Below are positions 1 to 10,380 of a DNA stretch of 64,000 nt, piece by piece (the stretch's first letter is position 1; every line of letters starts with the position of its first letter). Both the position numbers and the translations under genes were made by a program. Under the pieces are notes generated by a model. The model worked only from the letters and a program-made list of their open reading frames with translations. It was not told the origin of the DNA and made no database searches. The DNA comes from Histoplasma ohiense (lineage: Eukaryota; Ascomycota; Eurotiomycetes; Onygenales; Ajellomycetaceae). Where the stretch lies: contig JAEVHH010000002.1 of assembly GCA_017607445.1 (NCBI GenBank), forward strand, positions 3,029,501 through 3,093,500, in the 5' to 3' direction.

Positions 1-1
1 G

Positions 2-826
2 TCCACTAAAAAGATGCCTCTCCGCGACTATTCCCGGCTGATTCATTCCCCGTCTCTGAGATGGGGCACGGTTTTCACCATCTCAACCCACCATGCAGAC
101 CTCCACGACCTCGTTGAGGTATCTAAAATTACCAACTTGGTGGCTCTGGATATCACTACCCCTTCTCTTGCCCAATCCACAGCCAGTCAGGATGACGACG
201 CACCGATACCCCACTTAACCGATCGCGTCGTGAGGAGCTGGAGCGAATTAGCCCTCGCCGGTGAAGCTTTCAAATATCTACGGGTATTGATGCTGCACGT
301 GCAAGCCGACATTTCCCTGCGCGTTTTCTCATACCTGGATCAGTTCCCTTCGCTCGAGGCTCTGATTATCGTAGGCTGCCCGCAGCTTGCCGACGACAGC
401 GCAAAGAGTGTGGGTCGGCAGCATGGATGGAGCATTCGTAGAGTCAATGCCACCAACATAACCATATACGAGTGCTACAAGGCGCATGTTACATCTGCCA
501 ACTCTGCGGACTACTCGGAAGGATCAGAGATACGCTCACTGCCATTGCTCGAGTTTTCCTTAGGAGCCCCCGATGTGAGAGAGTATGCGAAGAAGCAGCA
601 CCAATCGGTTTGGTTTCATCGGCAGATCCAAAAGTTCAATTTGGAACTGGCGAATAGTAGAAAAAGAACACCCGATCCCGACATCAACGGGCCGGCGAGG
701 AACGACGTGAAGAGACTGCGAGGCAAGCCTGTCCCAAAGGGCCAGAAAGGCATCAACATGGCCGGTTTGCTAGCAGAATTCCAAAGGTTTTATATATATC
801 CCTCCCCTCCTGCTAAACTCCCTTAG
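2..826 (+). CDS. 3' part of an unidentified leucine-rich fungal protein
   Basis: The frame is open from base 2 to a TAG at 824-826, so the gene very likely begins left of the window; the first Met codon inside is at 14. The visible part (about 274 codons) has leucine-rich strand/helix repeats (LRVLMLHVQADISLRVFSYLDQ at codons near 90-110, then FPSLEALIIVGCPQL), resembling the LRR half of fungal F-box/LRR proteins. The C-terminal 70 residues are basic and hydrophilic (SRKRTPDPD, KRLRGKPVPKGQKG). I do not recognise the family and assign no function. The last residues (FYIYPSPPAKLP) look non-coding. An alternative end splices from about 792 (weak GTTTTA donor) to 864 after an ACTAATGAC branch-like site, giving a short GG stop. 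No domain beyond the weak LRR pattern can be named. Confidence 0.55.
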   Translation, partial: STKKMPLRDYSRLIHSPSLRWGTVFTISTHHADLHDLVEVSKITNLVALDITTPSLAQSTASQDDDAPIPHLTDRVVRSWSELALAGEAFKYLRVLMLHVQADISLRVFSYLDQFPSLEALIIVGCPQLADDSAKSVGRQHGWSIRRVNATNITIYECYKAHVTSANSADYSEGSEIRSLPLLEFSLGAPDVREYAKKQHQSVWFHRQIQKFNLELANSRKRTPDPDINGPARNDVKRLRGKPVPKGQKGINMAGLLAEFQRFYIYPSPPAKLP

Positions 827-1883
827 TAAAGTCATATTTCCCCAAGACTAATGACATGGCTAGAGGAGGCTGATTGGCGGAGGTTCCCGTGCACGACCCA
901 ATTAACCACTTAATAAAGACCACCAGCGAGATCAGATGGATGCGGGGTGGATTGACCAATCATACTAGTATTTTTGTCACGCAGTCTCGATCTCAAATCT
1001 CACGTATGGTCTGTTTGGCAGAGTTACGATGGAGCTACTGCGTAGTATTCGGGGAATCGCCCCGTCCCCAGCATACACATACAGTCATATTAGTACACCC
1101 TTTCGCCTTCTTCCTTTTTGATTCGTGCTGGGATTACGAAGCTTTTGTCCGATTCACGATGCCTGAGGCACTTGAAACTTAGTTTTTTGGTCTGTTGGCA
1201 CCAAAAAGGAATTGATTCCCGAGGTCTCAGGACGGCGATGCCTTCCCCGCGGTTGGAAGTCTGCCAACGCATCCCGCAAGATAGACTCGACGGGGGTCCC
1301 ACTCGCTTTTAAGTTCGTGATAGGGCAGATATGGCAGTTAGGTCTTTGTTCGGCAATTCCCATTTCTCGACCCACGACGCTTGGGAAGCTGTCTGCCAAA
1401 ACTCGACCTTCCACGGCCTTCACATGTAAATATCTGTATACTACTAAAATATGTGAATGGTGCACGTCCAACCAGACTATTCAAGCCCAACTCAAAAGCG
1501 ATGGGAAGCAATCATATAGATTCGTTCAAAATTGAGGTTTGCTGAAGTGTGGAGCACGAGCCCCGGAACCCAGGCCAGCTAAGCCGGATCGGGCAAGCCG
1601 GCCCCCGGCTGCACCAGCCAAAGTGCGGGCGATGACTGAACTGTGATATCAGCGTCCAAGCAGCGTCCAGCAGCATCGCCCAATTCCCCGTCTGTCCTCT
1701 CCTTCGATGCTCCGTGTTTGGGCGCGTTGCTCTCCTTTTGTCTTCCTGAATATAGAGGCGCCCCCAGCCGTGACCTCCATGCATTTTCTGCTGGGGATTC
1801 CTGCCTGCCCCTCACCTAGCTAGCCGCCTTGAAAGTTTCATACATCCACACCTCCATTTCTATACCATTTTACAGAGTGCGAT
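827..1883. other. Intergenic gap, leader of sds23
   Basis: No coding segment is supported. Short open frames here lack splice partners and protein-like composition. The last 200 bases before 1884 are pyrimidine-rich on the plus strand, as expected of a fungal 5' leader. Confidence 0.5.
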
Positions 1884-3834
1884 ATGGCAGACCGCAGCAG
1901 CAGATCATCGGCGGAGGCTTCCAGGGACTCTCGTTCTAGCACAGATTCACGCTCCCCAACTTCTAGCAATACGCCTTTCCGTCTGGCCTCGATAAGCCCG
2001 CTACAGCCGCGCCGGAGCTTCGGTGATTCGTTACGTGCTTCCCCATCCTCTCCCAGAGCTCGCCGACAACCATCACTGTCCCAATCTGCAGTGCAAAGCC
2101 TCATCGATAATCCGCCTTCCGGAAATGCGGCAGATCCGGCCTTTGCGGGCCGTGATTGGACCCAGATATCGGTTGGCGAGCTGGTCACCCCGAGTGATCT
2201 TCACTTTGTAGAAATGGATACTGGAATCGAGGAGGCCACGAATGTATAGTTTTTTTTCATTTCATCTCCTACCAGATTAGCTGAAAAGTAAAAAATCTGC
2301 CATGTTTCCAGTGCCCGCTGATAATCTGTCCCCTGCTCTTTTTTGCTCTCTTCTGTTATCCGCAGATCCTGATCGACTCCGGTTCCCCTGTTATTTTAAT
2401 CCGCGAAAAGCCCAAAGATAAAACTGCCATTGGCACATTCGATTATGCGGATCTCAATGCATATCTACTGCTTGTGGTAGGGTTGGTGCAACCAAGCGAG
2501 GAGCATGTTGCGTCCATGCGAGAGCTGGCGAGAAAAGCCAGAGAAGGGAAGGAAATCCCGCTGAGAGACGTGAAAAACCTGGGCCTGAACGTACCCGTCA
2601 CGAGCCTTACTCCCGGCGCCAGTCTGATGAGAGCGGTTGAGACATTTGGTGGTGGAGTTCATCGGGTTATCGTTGCGAAAGAAGATACAAACGAGGTTGT
2701 GGGTATCTTCAGCCAATGGCGGCTTGTGAAGTTTCTGTGGGAAAACGGGCAGAGCTTTCCTGTCATCGATCAGCTGTATCCGCGGTCTTTGGCAGATCTG
2801 AGGATAGGTTCGCAACAGGTAATATCGATCAAGTATGTGCCGGTGATGTGCCGTCAACCCTCGCTCTGATAACCTGCAAACAATTTTCTCTCAAATAAAT
2901 ATCCTAACAAGTTTCTATAGCGGATACAAGCCACTATCCGAAGCCTTGGAATTGATGAACAGTGAAGGGATTTCCTCAATCGCAGTCGTCGACAACCAAC
3001 TCAACGTCGTTGGAAACATATCTGTTGTTGATGTGAAGGTGTGTTTCTGTCGTTATACAAAGCTAATACTATAAGTTATGCTTGCACTAACCCCGAACTC
3101 AGCTACTCACCAAATCAACATCCCTTCCTCTCCTAAATAACACTTGCATACATTTCATCTCTGTTATTCTATCAACCCGCGGCATGCATGAGGGTAAAGA
3201 CTCGTATCCGGTTTTCCACGTTCACCCTCAATCGACGTTAGCCCACACAGTGGCAAAGATAGTCGCTACAAGATCCCACAGGTATGGCAGGCGGCAGTAT
3301 CGGGCAATTGTGTCTTTTTTAGCTAACAAATTTAGGATGTGGGTAACCGACCCTCAATCGCCGGCATCGTCAGGACCTTCCACTCCTTCCCACTCTGCCA
3401 TTCACATCCCTCTGAACAGCCCATCCGTCATACCTCTGTCGCCTCAATCGCCTCCTACAGCTCCATCTATGTCTTCGCTCACTCCGGGAGCCTCGTCAAA
3501 TAATACTTGGAGTCTACCCCCTCCCACTACGCCGCACCTTGCGCAACCCTACCACTCGACGCTGATATCCCCCGCTGGCCCACCACAGTCGATGTCCACG
3601 TCGATTCCAGCCGCCTCGCTACCCGGTGCGAGGCTGTCTGGCCACCTCGTTGGCGTGGTAAGCCTAACTGACATTCTCAACTTGTATGCCCGTGCCAGCG
3701 GGCTAAGCCCCGCCGACCCGAGCATATACCGTAGTCAGCGAAGGCGAAGCAGTAGCTCGAGCCTAGGCATACGGAAAAGTGGAGATATCGGGCGGGACAT
3801 CGGTAGGGATGTCTGGAACCGTGGAAGCGCTTAG
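1884..3834 (+). CDS. sds23: Sds23/Moc1 family CBS-domain protein
   Basis: Five exons: 1884-2243, 2366-2832, 2921-3038, 3103-3281, 3336-3834, giving 540 residues. The order is a Ser/Arg/Pro-rich N-terminus, four CBS repeats starting near residue 97 (WTQISVGELVTPSDLHFV, FDYADLNAYLLLVVGL, GGGVHRVIVAKE, EGISSIAVVDNQ, LLNNTCIHFISVIL), then a long Ser/Pro linker and a basic serine-rich tail (RRRSSSSSLG). Known family members (S. pombe Sds23/Moc1, yeast Sds23/24) bind and inhibit PP2A-type phosphatase to control mitotic entry and the nutrient response, in cytoplasm and nucleus. The ATG at 1884 is the first in frame and matches the family start. Intron 4 (3282-3335) is 54 nt and stop-free, so its retention would keep the frame. 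The identity rests on the ordered family motifs. Confidence 0.93.
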
Positions 3835-6085
3835 GGATTTTCAAAACTCAGAAATCATAGCTAGCCTAGATCCCCCGCCCACTTCAGCCCCCTGTGACTT
3901 TTTTTATTTTATTTTATTTTATTTTTTTTTTTTTTTTTTGCTTCTCTGCTCATCAATGCATTCTCTTTCTTTCCTTTTTTTTTGTCTTTGTTTGCATTGT
4001 GGATTGTCGAAAGGGATTTGGAGAGCAGATATTTATTGGCGCTCTCACATGTTTAAGCGAGAGTTTGTTGCGCAAGACCCTTGTCACCCGGCCGTTCTCG
4101 AGGTCAGCCTCCAGCTTCTTAGCTACAATAAATCAACTGTGAACTAGTTCATTGTTGAATGGCTGATATAACTCGCATGAGTGCTCATTCAAAAAATCAC
4201 TATATTTACATACCTGTCTCTACTCACTTGCAGGTTTAAAATCTTACATAATACCTGCACCAGTGAGTGAGTTGGTTACTTAAAAAGCAAGTTCAAAGGA
4301 TTCATACGGAGTCAACATCTCGCCTCCACAAGTCCACCCATCAAGCTCAAGTTAAGCGGGAGGTGGGTCGACAAAAAGCAGCCACAACAACCTCCCCACA
4401 TCGAATGTTCGGACCCTCTTGTTCAAAAGAGAGAGGTGCGTGCCTAGCGCACAGGCAGGTCCTTCACCCGCCCGCGCAATCAAAGCTCCCTCACTAACTA
4501 CTGAGTATAGTTTAGTTTATAATAGAAGCTCCCAACGCCCTGGGGACTTGCCAATAACTCATTGGAGCATGCACTCAAAAGAGTTTCCAACTACTGTAGG
4601 ATGGGATGGGAGGATAAGTTCGGCGGTTTGAACCAGCGTTCAAACTTTTTGGTGCGGGTCCGTTGGACTATTTTTGTCGTTGCTTGCCGAGATTCTTCGT
4701 CAGTCGTTTTGGCTGGCAGTTCATAACCGTTCCTTGTTTCGGCGGGCGAATGGAAAAGAAAAAGAAAAGAAACGCAAAGAAAGCAAAGAAAAGGAAAGAA
4801 AAGAAAAAAGGAAAAAGGAAGAAAAGAAAAGAAAAGAAAAGAAAACAGAACGAAAAAACAACAACACCCTTTTGCTCCCTTTAGAAAAAAGCAAAAGGAA
4901 AACAAACCCGCACGCCAAATGGTTACTTATTACCTTCTTCCGTTCAACCCATACCGCTGGACCTTCTCGGCTTTATCATCTAAGCACCGGAAACCACATC
5001 TCATCGTTCCCTGGAGCGTGGAAGCCCAGGCCCGCAGTCGCCGGGCTCTTCCAATCCAATCAGCGCCAAAATGGCGTGCCCCCTCCCCGCCACCCCCGAA
5101 TCCATGATTCTCGCTGGGGGTCGGTAAGAATTGGCGGCTGTGGGTGTTGCGCAGGCGCTGTAGGGCGAAACAACTTTAATTTTAGAGTTCTCCAGCAAGG
5201 GGGGCCGTGAACCTATTCCTTGCTCGTCGTTCGTCGTCCGTTCGTCTGCTGGTAACTACTGTATTTTATGCAGGTGATTGTCGATTAATTTTGTTTTTTG
5301 ATCGTCCCGGGGACCATCTGCAGTGCATATATAACTAGTGAGGCACTTACTTCTCGGTATGGAAAAAAGGAACAAGGAAAAAGTGAAGACAAAAGAAGAA
5401 ACAAAACAAACAAAAAAAAAAAAAAAAAAAAAAGGCGCGGGAGGCGAGCGGGGGCTTGTGTTCAACAAAAAATGAACGAAACCAATGAAGAGAAGGATTC
5501 ACCTCCGGGGTAACCATTGCATTTGCTTTCTCCTCTCCATAGGACCCAGGCAAAAGGAAAAAAAGAAAAAGAAAAAAACATCCATTGCATGAATGCTTCG
5601 TTTATCGCCATTGCCAAGAGAAACGTTGTAGATATTTGGAAGCTTCCCCCGGCCAGGCAACGAACGGCTCATCGAATCAAATCGACTATGCAGGGCAACA
5701 TCGCCGAACAATGAATGGACGTCCATTTTGGGCCCCATACGGCCGAGAAAGGCGAATGAGAGAGGAGAACAGATTCTTCGTCCTCGCTTCTACCCTTTTT
5801 GATTGTGGAAGCGGATTTCAAGGGAGTAGACAGTGGCGTGGGAAGTCAAGCGGGGGAGGAATCAAAAATGCAGTGATTCATTTTTTATATACTCATTTCC
5901 TCCCTTGTTTTATTTTTTTTTCTTAGCATCTGCCCCGCCGGTAAACTGTATTTATATATTTTGATTTTGTTTATTTATTTTGGTTATTCAATTCCGAGCA
6001 TGCTTTCCGCTTACCGTGTTCCAAAAATGGAATGGAGATCCAAAGAAAAAAAAAAAAAAGATTCAACAGAAGGAAAGTATGAAAT

Positions 6086-6134
<49 letters not shown>

Positions 6135-7273
6135 AAAAGAAAAAAAAAAAATTCCACATTAAAAACTATTTGCTCCCTACATACATGCATCCACACATAG
6201 CCTATGTAGCCTTAAACATTTCCTGTTTTCCGCTTTTCCCTTTAAATCATTCCCTTCCTTCTCTTGAATCTGCTTCAAATGACCCAATAGAAGCTAGAAG
6301 CCCCCGGGGGGGGGAGGAGACAAATGAGTCTCGACTTTCCCTCTTTCCGCTTCGGTTTTTTTCCGCCTTCGCCACACACAAATAACGATAGATAGATTGC
6401 AGACTGATGCGATTGTGCAGCTGGGAGTATCATGACAGATATACATATAGCAATACAGCAAATATGCATGTCGCTCATAAAAGGTATCAGGCGTTGTTCC
6501 AGATATGTGGCGAGCATTAAAACAGTAAAAATGAGATAGGCTTTAAAAGAGCGTCCAGCACATATAGCAGAAAGCCTCAAAACTAAAGTATGGGTTAAAA
6601 AAACAGGGCCAAAGAAATAAATGAATAATTAGAAAAAAAATAAAAGAATTAAGCATTGCGTGGTACAAGGACATACGTAGCGAGCCTTGGATTAGGAGGT
6701 AGGAAGAAGGAAAGAGAAACAAAAATTTTGATGGGCTCTCTCTGCCTTTATTATCATCACCCCTCTCAACATGGGAGCTATGGATTATTCTCAAGGACTG
6801 ACTTATGGACAAACAGGCTTTCCGCATAGGGAGTATACGCGCTTCTTGAGGTATCATCTTTGCTCTGAATTCCCGGATGGCTAAAGGGGAAATCCCAACA
6901 TACAAAATAAGTCAAAAAGTACAAACTAAAAATCAAAGGCGGGAAGGGAACTCAGGTTTCCCTAACTGCAAGAGCTCACTATACAGCTCTCTTTGATAAG
7001 AGAAAGTAAATCGGAAGCTCCAGCTGAGTGAAAATTGTTAATAGAACAATTGCTAAGAATGCACCAGGCAATATGGAAAGTAACGCAAAGGAGAAGTAGG
7101 TAATGAGTGATTTTATATAGCTGTTTTCCCTTCCCATTGCCAGAACCAGGGAAAAGAAGACACAAGAAATATCAAGGGAGTATTAATGAGAGTATCAATA
7201 GAAATAGGCATACGGAGGAGAAGGATATGAAAAAAGCTAGTGCTCCTGCCCTTTGCTGTTCGCGAGTGATCAA
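3835..7273. other. Gene-free stretch rich in homopurine and poly-A/T tracts
   Basis: There is a T-rich tract at 3898-3937, just after sds23. Homopurine runs lie at about 4748-4850, 5359-5433 and 5553-5580. An A-run of 44 covers 6089-6132 and continues as an A/G tract to 6152. Lys- or Phe-rich open frames here are only translations of these tracts. No gene is seen. Confidence 0.6.
6089..6152. repeat. Poly-A tract with A/G tail
   Basis: Forty-four consecutive A bases are followed by GAAAAAG and a further A-run. Such length is unstable in cloning and sequencing, so the true length is uncertain. Confidence 0.9.
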
Positions 7274-9009
7274 TTAGAAGGTGGATACACCAAATGGGTC
7301 GGAATATTCATATTTGAGAAAGGCGTTCTCGTCAGAACACTCGTGGGAGGCAGTGTTGAGTTCGAGTCCATTGACGTCTGGGAGCGCATCTTGGAAAAAA
7401 GATGATGTTTCTGAACCAATTATTTCTTCCGGGAAAAGGTCGTTGTTGTTTGTGATTGAATTCTGAACATATTCACTCAGGCCCATTGGAAGGGCATTCT
7501 GGTCGGAAAATCCCTGCTTGACAACCGGCGAAGGAAGAGAAGGGTCAGCAACACTGGAACCCGAGGTTGTCATTGAACCTGCCGAAGAGCCTCTGGAAAC
7601 TGGGGATGTTCCATGACATGGAGTTTGGATCATAGGGGCCTTGGTGTTTACTGGAATTGGTGTGCACTGGATGAGAGGGTCGAGAGTTTGGTTTTCCATT
7701 TCCTGAAAACCACCTGAAGGCAATTTATGATTGTTTGGGTTTTCAATGTTAGAACCGGAAGTAGAATTTTTAGCGGTGGCGGAATTCAGTGCGGAAGTGT
7801 TGGCACCCCAGTTATATTCAGTACCAGTACCGGGATAACTGCCGGTAATGCCCATCCCTTCAGCCGGAGAAGTGACAGCAGAAGAATGAGTATAAGGCAT
7901 ACAGTCAAAAGAATTCATGCGTATAACCTGATTCGCTCTAGATTGGGTGTTTAGACGTCGAGGGCGCGGTTGCTGGATATGTTGATAGGATTGCCGCCGA
8001 ATATTTGGAGCTGGTTTAAGGGCCGGGGTTCTTTGCTGGTTAGTTGGAGACCCTTGCTGCACGGCTCGATATAGTTGTTGGATATTGGAATGCGGTCTTG
8101 TAGAATCGTCCCCTTGCTGTCGGGTTTGTTCCAAGTGCTGCTGCCACTGCTGCTGCTGCTGCTGCTGCTGAGAGGAGTGCATCACGGGATAACTAGGGAC
8201 AGACTTTTGCGGGTGAGATTCCGGTCGCATGGGCGACGATCCAGCATGATGTAGGTGTGTAACAGCAATGGCGGGATCCGAAGCCACTCTTCGGTTAAGC
8301 CTGTTATTTTGACCGTTGAAATTGGCGATTCCTTGACCTTCATAGCTGGGAGCGTTGGGCGAAATGGGTAGAGAATTGGGTCGTCCATGTGGCACTGGGG
8401 GGCTGAACGGATTATTGAACATGCCCTCCACACCTGGTAAGCCATTGAATCGGTACATTGCCGGATCATATACGCCCTGAGGTGATATTGGCCCTGCGTG
8501 GTACGGATTGGGTATGTTACCGTTCAGCTGTGAGAAAGATGAATTTGCATGAGGTTTAGCAAAATTGGCCAACATGTATGGGTGTAAGTGCACATCCAAT
8601 GACTGGGACCTGAGCTGAAGACTATCGATGTGACACCGACGTTTTCTGCCGTGCTCATCATCTAATTCGTCGTACATCTCTTCCCTCTCGACAGCTTCCA
8701 TGGTGATACGTAACCCCTTCCCAGTTCGTTCCTTGTGAACTTCTGAAGCGCGCAGCGCGGACTCAAACCGAGCTTCCATGGTCCTGTCTCCTCTCCTGGA
8801 GGCTGCGATAAATGCCCTTATCCAACAGTTAGGTTTACTCAGGAACAAGCATGATCAAAGAGTGAAAAGACTAACCTTTCTCGATTTTCCAACCGCCGTT
8901 TAACATCCTCTTTCTCTCTTGCTTCTCTCTCTGATTCTGTCTCATGTCTCTCCTCCACCTCCTTGGTGTCCCTGCTCTCTTTAACGCGAGTGGAAGTGGG
9001 AGAGGCCAT
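7274..9009 (-). CDS. Uncharacterised Q-rich fungal protein with a charged N-terminal helix
   Basis: Two exons on the minus strand, 9009-8876 and 8816-7274, with a 59-nt intron (GTTAG..AAG), give 558 residues. Joining the exons completes an Arg codon (LENRER|AFIAASRRGDR). Residues 8-105 are strongly charged and helical (EERHETESEREAREKEDVKRR, then EARFESALRASEVHKERTGKGLR), possibly a coiled coil. The remainder is low-complexity and rich in Gln, Asn, Ser and Pro, with a run of eight Gln near residue 260 (CTG repeat at 8148-8170). An N-terminus of this pattern recurs in Eurotiomycete proteins of unknown function; I recall the family but no assigned role. A Q/N-rich body with an acidic C-terminus (FPEEIIGSE) would suit a transcription-related protein, but no DNA-binding domain is visible. 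Confidence 0.85.
8148..8170 (-). repeat. CAG microsatellite encoding polyglutamine
   Basis: A pure TGC/CTG run on the plus strand reads as eight Gln codons in the minus-strand gene. It is a likely length-polymorphic site. Confidence 0.85.
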
Positions 9010-10330
9010 GGTTATAAAGAGTCACCGAGGAGCAAGGAAATTGTGATCTCTGGGGAAGGGACAGGAAAAAGGCACCCGGGGGTTGAGTGACTATTGATAT
9101 GGCAGCCGTACGAATCTGAACAGGAGAAGAACAAGAGAAGGTTTCGGTGTAATAATAGAGGGAAAGACAGCGTTTCCTGGAATATATAGATGAACAGGGC
9201 AGCAGGGAGTAAACCGTAATGCAGTAACCGAGCGGCCTAGTTTCTTTGGTCTTTCTGACATACGGGGGAGCTCGAAGAAAAAGCAATAATTTCCTCCGAT
9301 GTGGATTCGGGAGATCTCCTTGGTTATTGCATGGGGGATGAAAAGCAACAAGTTATGACGGAGATGAGGAGACAAAAGTAATAAGGAGGAGCAGTGGGGA
9401 GTGCGAAGTTGCAGGTACGCCAAGAAAAGCAATACTGGTGGTTTAGGGAAGGGTCCGGGAAGGAGGTCGGGACCGAAAAGGATTTCGCTAGTCCAAGTCC
9501 CACCTTAGACTTTCCGTCGTAACCACGGTTCGCAGGATATCTTCTACCTAGACTCTGATGGGCCGCGAGCCGTGTGGGCCCTGTAGTAGCTCGTGCTGTG
9601 CACACACGGCCAGCCAGAGCCGGGGCCCCTCAATCCACCTCCGATGCTCACCAACAATAACGAATATTGTTATTATTGAAATTAATGCGGAAAATTTTGA
9701 GGTTCCCAGCACAGACCACACGCAGAATGCATGCATGCAGTAGGAATGACCGGCAAGCTAGCCACAGGCTTATGCAGGGGTCCAAAGCGTGAGCGTATAC
9801 GGCTGGCGTTCCATTTACCCGCAGCAACAGTCGTCTACTCTTCGATGGCGGGCACTCCATTTTTTCCTTCTCGGAAAGAAAAGAAAAGATGAAAAAAGGA
9901 GAGGAGACCATGGAAGTGCAGAATCTGTAACTGGGTGGCACTAGCAACATGCTTGAGATCCCCGTAGTCGAGCGATACAGGAAAGATGGCTCTGATAGTG
10001 TGGAATATTTGCAAACTAAGGTCGAATGGAAGGCAGCAGCCGTATAGCACTTTACAATTTGGCCCTGAAAACCGGCCACGGACAGGGGAACCCTTTCCAG
10101 CACAGAGTTTCTCTAAGGCCGAAAGGCCTCCAACGAAGAAGGGCGGGATGTAGATCCAATGGGGTAGGAATCATAGACATTACAAAATGGCAAGCGTTAA
10201 CCTTGAAATGAGTACAGCCAGCCTAGAACTGGAAAATAGTTGCGTAGGTACCTACCTGAGACTTGGAATCCGTCCCAAGTGTATACACACCCACACCCTC
10301 GCTTCCACGAACCCATGTCTGGATAGGAGG

Positions 10331-10380
10331 CAGGGCACCAGACAGCACCAGACAGCACCAGATGGCGCAAGATGGCACTA
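10331..10380. repeat. Five degenerate 10-bp tandem units
   Basis: Units are cagggcacca, gacagcacca (twice), gatggcgcaa and gatggcacta, in exact 10-bp phase. Confidence 0.8.

Noticed and set aside
4674..5210. 178-codon Lys/Arg-rich frame
   Set aside because: It is mostly the translation of a homopurine tract, with no splice context or conserved motif.
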